A DNA stretch of 62,378 nt, taken from IMG/VR virus record IMGVR_UViG_3300030106_004741, positions 1 to 62,378 of that record; one strand, written 5' to 3'. The notes below the pieces were generated by a model. That model was not told where the DNA came from, did not search any database, and saw only the letters and a program-made list of their open reading frames with translations. Positions within the stretch are counted from its first letter, which is position 1, and each line of letters opens with the position of its first letter. The position numbers and the translations under genes were made by a program. The stretch comes from a virus. Positions 50,941 through 59,572 of this stretch are shown in pieces.

Positions 50941-51260
50941 TTTAATGATTTGTTTTGATTAATATAGTCTAAATAAGTATCACAATCTATTTCATTTATA
51001 TCAATAAATAAAATAGGGTGATGTTTGCCTTCCTTTATATATTCTATTTCAAAAAAGAAAGGATGTTTTTGTTTTACCACTCCCGCAATTTGTTGTGACC
51101 AAACCTTACGGCTGTGTAGATTGTTTAAGTTTTTCTCTAACTGCATCATAACATTTATTCCAACCTCGTAGGGGTGTTCCATTAATTCATCAATAAACCA
51201 CTCGTCAAACTTGCACTCATTATTTTTTACCTCCTCTATATACTTCTGTTTTAATGCCAT
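50937..51260 (-). CDS. Hypothetical protein in replication operon
   Basis: 107 residues. MALKQKYIEEVKNNECKFDE, then an alpha/beta end (FFFEIEYIKEGKHHPILFID). Overlaps the VRR-NUC gene by 41 bases and the next gene by four. No family recognised. Confidence 0.55.
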   Translation of the reverse strand: MALKQKYIEEVKNNECKFDEWFIDELMEHPYEVGINVMMQLEKNLNNLHSRKVWSQQIAGVVKQKHPFFFEIEYIKEGKHHPILFIDINEIDCDTYLDYINQNKSLK

Positions 51261-51468
51261 AACTTTTTAACTCTTTAATACGATACTCTTGTAATTTAGA
51301 TAACTTTCCTTTTTTATTTTTCACCTCCACGAACAACACATTACTATTTGGGGGTATAGCTAGAAGGTCTGGGATGCCGTTTTTATTGGTGGTTGTTAAT
51401 TTAATAACATAATAACCTTCACTTTCTAGTTCTTTTATTTTTTTTGATTGAATTTGTTGTTCTGTCAT
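51220..51468 (-). CDS. VRR-NUC-type nuclease
   Basis: 82 residues. GIPDLLAIPPNSNVLFVEVK followed by NKKGKLSKLQ is the compact VRR-NUC form of the PD-(D/E)XK fold. Single-domain VRR-NUC proteins are common in phages, often beside SNF2-like helicases as here, and cut DNA junctions or flaps. A TATCTTTG box lies just before its ATG. Confidence 0.82.
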   Translation of the reverse strand: MTEQQIQSKKIKELESEGYYVIKLTTTNKNGIPDLLAIPPNSNVLFVEVKNKKGKLSKLQEYRIKELKSYGIKTEVYRGGKK

Positions 51469-51471
51469 TCT

Positions 51472-52716
51472 TTACAAAGATAATAAATCCTTTTTGAAGT
51501 GTCTAACGGTGTAGTCCTTCTTCTTTGTTACCGCTTTATATATATCGTCTTCTATTCCGTTTTTACAAAAAACCCAATACACACTATTGTGAGAACGACT
51601 TTTTGTTGTCATTCTATCACGACTTTGCCAATAGCTTGTTGCACTAAAGTCTATGTTGTAATAAACAATATGGTCGGCTTCTTTTAGAGAAATACCTTCT
51701 CTTCCACTCACAATTTGTAATGCTATATTTTTATCTGTTTCCTTAAACTCCTTTAACTCGGTAGTTAGGTCTTCCCCAAAAATTATTTTTAAAGCATCTA
51801 ACTCGGCTTTAAACTTATAAAAGATAGCAATCTTTTTATTTTTAAAGTGTTCTTTAATAAATTGTGCCTTACTATAATCTAAAACCATATTGTTCCCACT
51901 TTCAAACTTGACTGTTCCTGAATAAAGTTGATGTAATTTAGTCATTAATTTTACAGGTGTGTCAGCTAAAACAATCTCCTCCTCTCCCTCTACCACCCTG
52001 TCTTTTTTCAACTTAGTAGTAACCTCATAGGTTAAGTCACTCATGGTGACATATAAAACTTGTTCGGAAATTTTAGTTTTAAATCCTGCTTCTTTTTGAG
52101 AAAAACTAATAGTATGGGGTTTCATCTTGTCTAAAATTAAATCTGAACCCCCTGAATAGTCCCGAATAAATAGTCCGTTTATTTTCTTTTCTTTTATTTT
52201 TACATAACGATGAGCAAACTTATAAAAATTTACACAATCATTAAAAGGGTTGGATGGGATACCGTACACTTGATGGTATAATTGACTATACGACTCGGGT
52301 GTAGGAGTTCCTGATAATAACATAACTTTGGCACGAGTTTTGAATATAATATCTTTTACTGCTTTTGCGCGTTTATTGGGTTTGGGAAACGCCCCTAAAC
52401 TATGTGCCTCATCACATATAATCATATCCCACTTTAAATCTGGTATTTTATGCAGAGATTCATAATTAACTACTATCAATTTGTATTCAGGAGATAAAGA
52501 TTTATAATCTTTTTCAATAGAGGATATGGCTTTCTTTTTAGTTATAAATAAAACATTATTCATAAATAGTTTTTCCGCCACCCCTAAACTTGTTAGGGTT
52601 TTGCCTGTTCTCACCTCCATAGCGAGGTAAACAAAATTATTTTTAATAAGACACCCTACCGCTTGGTCTATTATATTTGATTGATAATCTCTAAAAGTGA
52701 TTTTTGATAAACTCAT
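51472..52716 (-). CDS. SNF2/DEAD-like superfamily II helicase
   Basis: 414 residues. Q-motif region FRDYQSNIID, motif I EVRTGKT (~35), motif II DEAH (~102), motif III LLSGTP (~134), motif V IVSGREGISL (~337) and motif VI YWQSRDRMTT (~364). The compact SNF2-like helicase is typical of phage replication modules, with the VRR-NUC downstream. Remodels or unwinds DNA during replication/recombination. Confidence 0.9.
   Translation of the reverse strand: MSLSKITFRDYQSNIIDQAVGCLIKNNFVYLAMEVRTGKTLTSLGVAEKLFMNNVLFITKKKAISSIEKDYKSLSPEYKLIVVNYESLHKIPDLKWDMIICDEAHSLGAFPKPNKRAKAVKDIIFKTRAKVMLLSGTPTPESYSQLYHQVYGIPSNPFNDCVNFYKFAHRYVKIKEKKINGLFIRDYSGGSDLILDKMKPHTISFSQKEAGFKTKISEQVLYVTMSDLTYEVTTKLKKDRVVEGEEEIVLADTPVKLMTKLHQLYSGTVKFESGNNMVLDYSKAQFIKEHFKNKKIAIFYKFKAELDALKIIFGEDLTTELKEFKETDKNIALQIVSGREGISLKEADHIVYYNIDFSATSYWQSRDRMTTKSRSHNSVYWVFCKNGIEDDIYKAVTKKKDYTVRHFKKDLLSL
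51475..51482 (-). promoter_or_regulatory. TATCTTTG promoter box (minus), near-leaderless
   Basis: Six bases before the VRR-NUC ATG at 51468 and overlapping the end of the helicase gene. Gives the last six genes of the arm their own promoter. Confidence 0.65.
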
Positions 52717-52936
52717 TTAATTCTTTACATTTTATAAATTCTTCTTCTCCTTCATAATACTCTAACACACCCAACACATCTTCTAATTCTAGTTCACTTG
52801 AGGGGTCATGTGCAAACCAACCTCCTCCTTTTTCAATAATTAAAACTGCATCATACTGTCTTATTATTACATCATACGAGTTTTGCATTGCTTTTTCTAA
52901 ACTCCAATCTTGATACTCGTCTTCTTTTAAAAACAT
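52691..52936 (-). CDS. Small acidic protein
   Basis: 81 residues, strongly acidic, alpha/beta: AVLIIEKGGGWFAHDPSSEL followed by LEDVLGVLEYYEG. Could be a DNA mimic or small adaptor because of its charge; that is inference. Overlaps the helicase start by 26 bases and follows the primase gene by one base. Confidence 0.55.
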   Translation of the reverse strand: MFLKEDEYQDWSLEKAMQNSYDVIIRQYDAVLIIEKGGGWFAHDPSSELELEDVLGVLEYYEGEEEFIKCKELNEFIKNHF

Positions 52937-52937
52937 T

Positions 52938-55355
52938 TTAAAAATCCAAATCTGTTTGTACTTCTAATTCTTTTTTACTTCTAATTCTTAGCCACCTTCC
53001 CTGTGCATCTCTCCCCTCTTCGGGTTGTACACCTTCTTTATATAGAGCATAAGAAACTAACCATTTGTAAAATCTAGTTCTCGAAATAGTCATTTTGGCT
53101 TTAGGGCCATAGTCAGGATATTCCTCAATAAACTCTAAATATAATTGGTGTTTATAGTTTTTTACATCTACAACTAGTTTAGGGTTAGGTTGCGACCCTT
53201 TTATTAAACCACACCACTCTATAAAATCGTGAGATGTTTCGGCGGATAGTTTTCTTATTTTCAAATTAACAAATTTACTTATTTGAAGTCCGTTTTCTAA
53301 ATAGAGTTGTAAACAACTTATCATGTAATTATCAAACCCACACCACTCATCATCACTCCAATCTCCAAACATTAATTTTCCAAAATCATCTAAAGGTGTG
53401 AATGATTTATTGTAATGTTGATGAAGTTCCAACTCCCATTTTCTACGCTCAAAAGAATTACCCGCTCCCTTAATTGCATAATTAGTTGTTATAGCAATCT
53501 TGGGAGATTTATTAAAAGGTATTTTAATTGCATCTTTGTTTTTCTTTTCCAATGTTAAACCTTCGGTTACTACACTAAACAATCTTTCAAAATCAAAATG
53601 TTTCTTTACATCGTCAAAAACAAGTATTTGAGTGTCAGCTGATACAAGTTGATAAGCAAAAGACCTTTCAAAAGTAAATGATTTTCCGTCAATAGTTACA
53701 ACTTTTTTCATATTAGCCAAAGCATTCATAAAGATACCTTTACCTGTCCCTCCCTCTGGGTTGTCAGATATAACCTCATCATTTAAAATAACGGCAGGAC
53801 AATAAGATAAATTTTTATGTCCATGTAATAAAAATCCAACCGTACTTTCCATAGACTTTACTCTTTCATGATTATTACCTGATATGTTTCCGATAAATTT
53901 TTTATAAGAACAATCCTTATGTTCACATAGATTAAAGTTTCTATCAATAATATGGTCTTTCCAAACATAACCTCCTAAATCTAAATAATCAATAGGTTTT
54001 ATTTCGTCTTTTGTTATTTTTACTGCACAATTTCTATAATATAAATATGCAGAGTTTTTAGTGTCCGCTATAAAATAAATATCAATAGTGGCTAATAAGG
54101 TTAAAAATTCTTCTCTAAACAATCTGGTGTTATCGGCAAAATAATTATAAACTGATGTATCATCAATCTCTAATAAATGTCCTAATATAAAATCCTTTAT
54201 TTCCTTTTCAGAAGTGTGGTCTATTAAATTATTAGTAACCCTAACAAACACATAGTTCTTACTTCCTTCGGGGCAATACTTATAAAACCCGCTGTCTTCC
54301 AAAAACTGTTTAAATAAAATATGTACTATTTTAATTGTTCCCTTATCATTTTTACTCCAAAACTGTTTAAGGGCATTTTCTTCCTCTACCTTATTTAAAA
54401 CTGCATCTATAGTTTTATCATCTAAATTCGTTTCCTCTAGTTGATTTCTTATTTCTTTTTTAGTAACCCCTCTTCTTAATTTAGATTTAATAACATTTAC
54501 TCTTTCCTCGTCCTCATAGTATTTAGTTCCAAAATTTTGGGTGTGCGAATAAGCACTATCAATAGTTCTTTGTATTTCAGTAAGATTAAAATCTTTTGTA
54601 GCAAAACTATTCATAACATAAGATGCTAAAGACTTGTTTATTCCGTAATCATTAAAAGCCATTGCAAGAACATATACATTTTGATTTCTTTGTCCTTCAA
54701 CCATTGGGTATTTTTTTTGCCACCACTTTACCAATATCTCTACAATTTTATTTTCATCTGTAATAGGTATAGTGGGTGGGTCTCGGTGTACTATAACCTC
54801 AGTATACTCAATATCTTCTATAACATCCCATACAGAAGAATTTGGGTTTATATGTAATAAAGGGTCATAACTTTCATAACACACTCTACTTAAATTTTTA
54901 CATGTCTTATCAAAATAAGGAGAAGAGAAATGTTTTTCTAATGAATTAAAATAATTAATATGATTATCTGCATCTTCTGGTATTTTAACCAAAACTTTTA
55001 ATCCATTACCCGAAGGACTTATAAAAACTGCATAAACATATTTGTCTTTAGTTAAACTTTCTTTAGCACTTAATAAATCTTTTTGTTTTTTATAGCCGTC
55101 AAAATCTAAACAAATCAATCCACTATGAGTATTAAGAGAGGTGTCATTTCTTTTTGTAAATGTCCCCGAAAAACACAATGCTGGTAAATTTTTCTTTATC
55201 TCGTTTCTTGCCCCCTTGTCTTTTTCTAATCTTATTTTCTTTACAAGTTCTTTTGATGCTCCCTCTTTAATTCGGCTTAATACTAACCCTACTTCTCTAT
55301 AAAAAGGAGTTGAGGTCTCCTTTATGTTTTTAAAAATTGTAATTGTTGGTGTCAT
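52938..55355 (-). CDS. Primase-helicase (BT4734/VirE-like N-terminus, SF3-type ATPase)
   Basis: 805 residues. The N-terminal domain has LICLDFDG (~120) and VYAVFISPSGNGLKVLVKIP (~147), the signature of the BT4734-like primase module. The central linker is helical. The ATPase has PEGGTGKGIFMN (Walker A, ~533), ILVFDDV (Walker B, ~583) and KIAITTNYAIKG (sensor 1, ~625), as in D5/SF3 helicases. It primes and unwinds the phage DNA; no polymerase is encoded, so host polymerase must be recruited. It is preceded by a terminator and iteron-like repeats. Confidence 0.85.
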   Translation of the reverse strand: MTPTITIFKNIKETSTPFYREVGLVLSRIKEGASKELVKKIRLEKDKGARNEIKKNLPALCFSGTFTKRNDTSLNTHSGLICLDFDGYKKQKDLLSAKESLTKDKYVYAVFISPSGNGLKVLVKIPEDADNHINYFNSLEKHFSSPYFDKTCKNLSRVCYESYDPLLHINPNSSVWDVIEDIEYTEVIVHRDPPTIPITDENKIVEILVKWWQKKYPMVEGQRNQNVYVLAMAFNDYGINKSLASYVMNSFATKDFNLTEIQRTIDSAYSHTQNFGTKYYEDEERVNVIKSKLRRGVTKKEIRNQLEETNLDDKTIDAVLNKVEEENALKQFWSKNDKGTIKIVHILFKQFLEDSGFYKYCPEGSKNYVFVRVTNNLIDHTSEKEIKDFILGHLLEIDDTSVYNYFADNTRLFREEFLTLLATIDIYFIADTKNSAYLYYRNCAVKITKDEIKPIDYLDLGGYVWKDHIIDRNFNLCEHKDCSYKKFIGNISGNNHERVKSMESTVGFLLHGHKNLSYCPAVILNDEVISDNPEGGTGKGIFMNALANMKKVVTIDGKSFTFERSFAYQLVSADTQILVFDDVKKHFDFERLFSVVTEGLTLEKKNKDAIKIPFNKSPKIAITTNYAIKGAGNSFERRKWELELHQHYNKSFTPLDDFGKLMFGDWSDDEWCGFDNYMISCLQLYLENGLQISKFVNLKIRKLSAETSHDFIEWCGLIKGSQPNPKLVVDVKNYKHQLYLEFIEEYPDYGPKAKMTISRTRFYKWLVSYALYKEGVQPEEGRDAQGRWLRIRSKKELEVQTDLDF

Positions 55356-55358
55356 TTT

Positions 55359-55425
55359 GATGTCGATTTAATGTCAATTTTAATTATCTAACTTACTGAT
55401 TATCAATGTCAGTGTCAATAATGTC
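55359..55425. repeat. Iteron-like repeat block (copy B)
   Basis: Aligns to 5772-5837 (about 41 of 55 core positions identical) and contains several ATGTCA/G-(A/T)TT words plus the third 18-base element (55388-55405). Lies immediately upstream of the primase-helicase gene. Confidence 0.6.
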
Positions 55426-55515
55426 GTTTTTTTGTCTAAAATAAATAAATAAAAATAAAAAAGAAAATAATTTTCATATATATTGTAGTAAACACGAAAA
55501 ATACGACAAAATCGG

Positions 55516-55557
55516 CACAAAAAAAGGGGGGTAGAAATGCAATACCACCCCCCTTTC
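55516..55557 (-). terminator. Intrinsic terminator after the SSB-like gene
   Basis: A G-run with GTA (55526-55534) pairs with TACC-A-CCCCCC (55444-type arm at 55544-55554), followed on the minus strand by a run of U. Separates the recombination genes from the primase-helicase gene. Confidence 0.8.
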
Positions 55558-55572
55558 TTAAACATGCCTACT

Positions 55573-55845
55573 TTAGAAAGGTAAATCTTCCTTCACTTCC
55601 TGAGGTTGTGATGGAGTATTTTTTTCTTGTGTATCCTGATTAGGTTTCCATGTATCAAGTTCACAATAAAAGTTTCCACTTCTTGCTCTATTGATGTTAA
55701 GGTTTACCCACCCATTGTTAGCACGCTCTTTTAAAAATGCTAATGCATCTTCTACTTTAATTGAAAGTCTTCCGACTACAAAATCGGGTTGATTTTCTCT
55801 TGTCTTAAAAGAAAATCCATCTGCAAAAATTTTTTCATCTGCCAT
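55573..55845 (-). CDS. Single-stranded DNA-binding-like protein
   Basis: 90 residues. A short beta core (VVGRLSIKVEDALAFLKERA, NGWVNLNINRARSGNFYCEL) is followed by a disordered Gln/Pro tail ending KEDLPF, the acidic-hydrophobic tip by which SSB proteins recruit partners. Small for an OB-fold, so it may be an atypical SSB. Sits between the exonuclease and primase-helicase genes. Confidence 0.65.
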   Translation of the reverse strand: MADEKIFADGFSFKTRENQPDFVVGRLSIKVEDALAFLKERANNGWVNLNINRARSGNFYCELDTWKPNQDTQEKNTPSQPQEVKEDLPF

Positions 55846-55872
55846 TTTAATTAGTTTTAAGTTAGTTAATAA

Positions 55873-56607
55873 TTAGTTTAATTGTTCATTTATGTAATAA
55901 GTGTTTATATCTTCTTCTGCGTTTTTACAAAAGAATTGATTATATACAGTTATTGCTTTTTCTACTTTTTGTTCTCCTCTTTCTAAAAACTCTTGTGTTG
56001 GCTCAAACATTCCTAGTGTGTGAGTTTGCTTGTCTATCACAAGAAAGATTAAAGGTTTACCAAAAAGTTGTTCATATATATATGCCTGACTATCGTAATT
56101 ATACTCCCTAGCCGACCATTTAAATTTAGATATATCACTTGTTGTTTTTAAATCTACCAACACATGTTCATTTACTATATCTGCCTTACCCTTCCACCAT
56201 ATTCCTTTTATTTCCTTAATCTTAGGCACTTCATAGGAATTATCTTTTTCTTTAATCATGTCAAAAAAATCTATATTACTCAACATAGTTTTAGTTAATG
56301 ATATTATTTCGTCTACTTCTTTTTGTAACAGAACGATTGTTCCATTACTATATTCTTTGTATGCTTTTGTGTTACGAGAATTTACATCTATACAGTTTAT
56401 ATTTTTAACCTTGTTCGGCTCAAGTATTAATTGATGAAACAACCTTCCTTTTAAAAAATTTACATTATCAGGTCTGTCCTCCCCAAAATCTCTTGGGTTT
56501 TTTAAAAGTGTTCCTATATCAGAGTTAGACAAATAGTTTTTTCCAACCCCACGATAGTACTGTTCATCATCTTTTAATTGTTCTGAAATTTTATTTATAT
56601 CTACCAT
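55873..56607 (-). CDS. RecE/YqaJ-like PD-(D/E)XK exonuclease
   Basis: 244 residues. Start region YLSNSDIGTLLKNPRDF; catalytic core GKADIVNEHVLVDLKTTSD (about 138-156, giving D-x(n)-D-x-K), then YDSQAYIYEQLFGKPLIFLV. This is the RecE-type 5'-3' exonuclease of phage recombination systems, and it pairs with the DUF1071 annealing protein encoded upstream. Overlaps the previous gene by seven bases. Confidence 0.82.
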   Translation of the reverse strand: MVDINKISEQLKDDEQYYRGVGKNYLSNSDIGTLLKNPRDFGEDRPDNVNFLKGRLFHQLILEPNKVKNINCIDVNSRNTKAYKEYSNGTIVLLQKEVDEIISLTKTMLSNIDFFDMIKEKDNSYEVPKIKEIKGIWWKGKADIVNEHVLVDLKTTSDISKFKWSAREYNYDSQAYIYEQLFGKPLIFLVIDKQTHTLGMFEPTQEFLERGEQKVEKAITVYNQFFCKNAEEDINTYYINEQLN

Positions 56608-56753
56608 TTTCTTTTGTTTTTTAAACTGTCTATGATATGCTTAAATCTTCTTTTAAGTTTTTCAATATCATATACTTTTTTATAATCTTTATCATAACTG
56701 TATTCTACACCTATTTCAAAATCCTCTTGATATGTATGTTTTTGTTTATTCAT
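56601..56753 (-). CDS. Small charged protein
   Basis: 50 residues from the ATG at 56753 (an in-frame start further up would lie inside the structured RNA element). MNKQKHTYQEDFEIGVEYSY... ending IIDSLKNKRKW. Basic helical end. Directly downstream of the structured element at 56768-56870, so it is the likeliest target if that element is cis-regulatory. Unknown function. Confidence 0.5.
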   Translation of the reverse strand: MNKQKHTYQEDFEIGVEYSYDKDYKKVYDIEKLKRRFKHIIDSLKNKRKW

Positions 56754-56767
56754 ATTTAAAATTTTTA

Positions 56768-56870
56768 AAGTAAGAAGGGGGGCCAAAGAACCACAAAGCG
56801 CCCACTATGGGCTAGAGTGAGGAGAACGACCAAGTTAATTCACTCTAATAAAAAAACCCCCCTTCCACTT
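56768..56870 (-). ncRNA. Probable structured RNA element (three-way junction)
   Basis: Three nested perfect stems: P1 GAAGGGGGG (56774-56782) with CCCCCCTTC (56857-56865), extended by AAGT/ACTT (56768-56771, 56867-56870); P2 TAGAGTGA (56813-56820) with TCACTCTA (56840-56847), 19-base loop; P3 GCCC (56800-56803) with GGGC (56809-56812), five-base loop, abutting P2. No U-run follows, so it is not a simple terminator. Strand is given by the surrounding minus-strand operon. Could be a leader element for 56753 or a separate small RNA. Confidence 0.6.
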
Positions 56871-56997
56871 ATTCTAACTCTTTCCAATAAGCCCTACTGC
56901 AACCGTCACTGCAAAAATCATAATCACTATCCTCTCCACAGTGTTTACATATTACTTTGTTTACTTCTATTTGATATGGCTCTATATCCCAACTCAT
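56869..56997 (-). CDS. Small zinc-ribbon protein (42 residues)
   Basis: MSWDIEPYQIEVNKVICKHC..., with CKHC (C17, C20) and CSDGC (C29, C33) forming a four-Cys zinc site, ending WKELE. Starts by overlap with the previous stop (TAATG). Its stop borders the structured RNA. Probably a small nucleic-acid or protein adaptor. Confidence 0.6.
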   Translation of the reverse strand: MSWDIEPYQIEVNKVICKHCGEDSDYDFCSDGCSRAYWKELE

Positions 56998-57119
56998 TAT
57001 TTTTTATTCTTTATTTGTTTATCTATCCAATTTGAGATTTGAGTTACGATATACATTCCTGCAATAATACCCATTCCAAAAGTAACTCCCATTAATAGGA
57101 TTGTTAATATATTTTCCAT
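56997..57119 (-). CDS. Small single-pass membrane protein (40 residues)
   Basis: MENILTILLMGVTFGMGIIA..., one hydrophobic helix (about 4-26) and a basic end KQIKNKK. Both its start (TAATG with the annealing protein) and its stop (TAATG with the zinc-ribbon gene) are coupled, which supports it. Unknown function. Confidence 0.6.
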   Translation of the reverse strand: MENILTILLMGVTFGMGIIAGMYIVTQISNWIDKQIKNKK

Positions 57120-57703
57120 TACTTACTTATTATTTTTTTTAATTCTTTTTTTACAACATCTGTGACTTTATATTTTTTAGACAACATGGTGGCAATTTTC
57201 TCCATGCCTAATTGTTTATTGTCCGCCACATACCTTAAAACCTTATCCCAATTATCATCTCCAATATCTAATGTTATACCTATAATTTTATCTTCTTTTT
57301 CAGGTTTAGAGGGTATATCTTCTCCTGTCCACAACGATAAACCAAGTCCGTGCATTGCGATTGCTTTTGCAGTTGCTCTTTGGATAGTTTTACTTACATC
57401 AAATGATGTCATTTTGTCCATAGGTATAGATTTGTTTCTAAAATCCATAACAGGTAGATAATCTATATGTTCAATATCATTTACTATAATACCCACTTTC
57501 ACATAAGCCGTTTTCCCTTCAGTAAAATAATTAAGTCCTGTTGATTGACACTCATATACTACTCGTTGTGATTTAGGATATTCTTTTTTCAACATATCCC
57601 ATGCATTACTCCACGAAAGGTAATCCAACCCTCCCTTTTTTTCTACCAACCTTTTAATAGGTAGTTCTGATAATTCTTTATAATAATTTTTTACTTTACT
57701 CAT
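57119..57703 (-). CDS. DUF1071-type single-strand annealing protein
   Basis: 194 residues. LDYLSWSNAWDMLKKEYPKS near the start, TAYVKVGIIVNDIEHIDYLP in the middle, and TIQRATAKAIAMHGLGLSLW, followed by TGEDIPS, are the hallmarks of the DUF1071/Sak-type Rad52-like recombinases. It anneals ssDNA made by the RecE-like exonuclease three genes downstream. The C-terminal domain is a helical extension. Confidence 0.85.
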   Translation of the reverse strand: MSKVKNYYKELSELPIKRLVEKKGGLDYLSWSNAWDMLKKEYPKSQRVVYECQSTGLNYFTEGKTAYVKVGIIVNDIEHIDYLPVMDFRNKSIPMDKMTSFDVSKTIQRATAKAIAMHGLGLSLWTGEDIPSKPEKEDKIIGITLDIGDDNWDKVLRYVADNKQLGMEKIATMLSKKYKVTDVVKKELKKIISK

Positions 57704-58103
57704 CTTTAATAAAATTTAATTTAGTTGAAATTGTGGTAAAATTCTCCATAATTCTAACCCTGTTTGCTTTAGCATTAAGAATTGCTCGTGTGTTATTTTT
57801 ACCATTTAATTCTTTTTTAATTTTCTTTTCTATTTTATCTAGTTTTCTACGATAATTAGTCAAAGATAACACATAAATTCCATATCTCCAACCTTTTTCT
57901 TTAAAAACTTCATACTCTGCTATACTAATTTCTTGATAGTAATCTCCGTTTAAAGTCGTGTTAAGAATTTGCACAGTATTAGTTTCGTGGCATTTCATTA
58001 TTTTAATTCCACACAACAACCTTGCCCCATACCCTTTTTTATCTAATATGGCGGCTGCAATATCCTCTTCTGCCTCTTCCCAGACTTTTAATAAATCACA
58101 CAT
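57696..58103 (-). CDS. Hypothetical protein in replication operon
   Basis: 135 residues, alpha/beta then long basic helices (LTNYRRKLDKIEKKIKKELN). Overlaps both neighbours by eight bases. No family recognised; likely nucleic-acid associated by charge and context. Confidence 0.55.
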   Translation of the reverse strand: MCDLLKVWEEAEEDIAAAILDKKGYGARLLCGIKIMKCHETNTVQILNTTLNGDYYQEISIAEYEVFKEKGWRYGIYVLSLTNYRRKLDKIEKKIKKELNGKNNTRAILNAKANRVRIMENFTTISTKLNFIKDE

Positions 58104-58392
58104 TTTCTTCTATTCTTTCTATTACACTTAAATAATCTTTGTCTTCATTTATTTTTTCTTCCACTTGATTTATTCCATGAATAATAGATGAGTGGTTAAT
58201 TCTATAACCTCTACTTTCCATAAAGTCCTGTATATAAGTAATTCTCATAGGTCTTTTTTTACATAAGTAATATAAAAGATGACGAGCATCAACTTTGTTT
58301 CTTTCTTTGGACTTTGTAAACAATTCAAGTTCAGGCAACTCAAATACACGAGCAACCTCTTGCACATATTTTTTAAATATATCTTTTTTCAT
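58096..58392 (-). CDS. DnaA domain-IV-like DNA-binding protein (second copy)
   Basis: 98 residues. VDARHLLYYLCKKRPMRITY, then IQDFMESRGYRINHSSIIHG, is again the DnaA domain IV helix-turn-helix (HSSIIHG equivalent to the HSTVxHA signature). No ATPase part. May be an initiator, or may titrate DnaA boxes. Overlaps the methyltransferase by 20 bases. Confidence 0.75.
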   Translation of the reverse strand: MKKDIFKKYVQEVARVFELPELELFTKSKERNKVDARHLLYYLCKKRPMRITYIQDFMESRGYRINHSSIIHGINQVEEKINEDKDYLSVIERIEENV

Positions 58393-59572
58393 TTTCTAAA
58401 ATTTTTTTAATTATTCCTTTTAACACATTTACACTCATACTATTACCTGCTTGTTTATATAATTGAGTGTCACTTATATCATTATCTTTGCAGTTTTTAA
58501 AAAACACATCTTCAAAACCTTGCAGTCTTAAACACTCTAATGGTGTTAATCTTCTTATGTTTTGTTTTTTTTCTTTTACCAGAGGAGCACTTCTGCTTAT
58601 TTCACTCGCACTGTTTTTAGATGCAGTTAAACAGGGTGATAACCCATTTTCTCTTATTCTTAACCCTTCATCTGTTCTCACATCTGCAATCCACTCTATT
58701 TCTCCCACCATACTATCTAAAGAATGAGTTGTGATGGTATTAACCACATTGTCACTTCTAAACTCTAACCTTTTTTGTCTATCCTGATTTGCATCGGCAC
58801 TTGATTTTCTTGGCCATGTTCTTAATGCACAACCCCTTACCTCTATTAAATCATCTGCTCTTGCCCCACCAACCTTTAATGCACTCATAATTCCTTCAGT
58901 GTCGTGAAACTTTGCACGAAAACCATTTCCTTTTTCTTCATTCCTTTTATTGTATTCTTTTAATTTTTCTATTTGTTGTTCTTTTAAAAAATACTTTTCC
59001 TCCACATTACTTTCTAACAAATGTTTGATTTTAATTTCTAAATTAACATGTTGTGGCCACTCAAAATAATGCTCATCTCTAAACCCCACTATAAAAATTC
59101 TCTCTCTATTTTGTGGTATACCGAAATGTTTCGTATTTAAAACCTTTGCATAAGTCCTGTACTTTGTTTCTTTTAAACACTCCATTATAGTTCGGTATGT
59201 GTTTCCTTTGTCGTGATTTACTAAACCCTTTACATTTTCTAAAATAAAATACTTGGGTCTTACATGTTGAATGTATTGTAATAAATCAAAAAACAATGTA
59301 CCTCGTGTATCCTCAAATCCTTTTCGTTTACCCGCAATACTAAATGCCTGACACGGAAAACCTGCGACATATAAATCTACATAGGGTGTGTTTTTTTGTT
59401 CCCGTGCAGTAATGTCGTCATAAAAAATTTCAGGATTATAATTAGAAAGATAACTTTTCTTTGCCCACTTATCTACATCACATGCAAACTTTACCCTGTG
59501 TTCTATACCTAATTGTTTTAATGCTTGTTCTGGAGCACCTATTCCGCTAAAGTCCGTTCCTACTTTTATCAT
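58373..59572 (-). CDS. DNA (cytosine-5) methyltransferase
   Basis: 399 residues with all core motifs: I FSGIGAPEQAL, IV GFPCQAFS (catalytic C74), VI ENVKG (E112), VIII PQNRERIF, the variable target-recognition region (about 190-330), IX RRLTPLECLRLQGFE, and X QAGNSMSVNV. Full-length and apparently intact. No cognate endonuclease is adjacent, so it is probably an orphan enzyme protecting phage DNA from restriction. Confidence 0.95.
   Translation of the reverse strand: MIKVGTDFSGIGAPEQALKQLGIEHRVKFACDVDKWAKKSYLSNYNPEIFYDDITAREQKNTPYVDLYVAGFPCQAFSIAGKRKGFEDTRGTLFFDLLQYIQHVRPKYFILENVKGLVNHDKGNTYRTIMECLKETKYRTYAKVLNTKHFGIPQNRERIFIVGFRDEHYFEWPQHVNLEIKIKHLLESNVEEKYFLKEQQIEKLKEYNKRNEEKGNGFRAKFHDTEGIMSALKVGGARADDLIEVRGCALRTWPRKSSADANQDRQKRLEFRSDNVVNTITTHSLDSMVGEIEWIADVRTDEGLRIRENGLSPCLTASKNSASEISRSAPLVKEKKQNIRRLTPLECLRLQGFEDVFFKNCKDNDISDTQLYKQAGNSMSVNVLKGIIKKILENEKRYI

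Noticed and set aside
55380-55565. 61-codon minus-strand frame upstream of the primase-helicase
   Set aside because: Overlaps the terminator and the iteron-like block and has low-complexity aromatic composition.
56817-57035. 72-codon plus-strand frame opposite two small minus-strand genes
   Set aside because: It cuts into the structured RNA; the minus-strand genes are coupled by overlaps and one has a zinc site.
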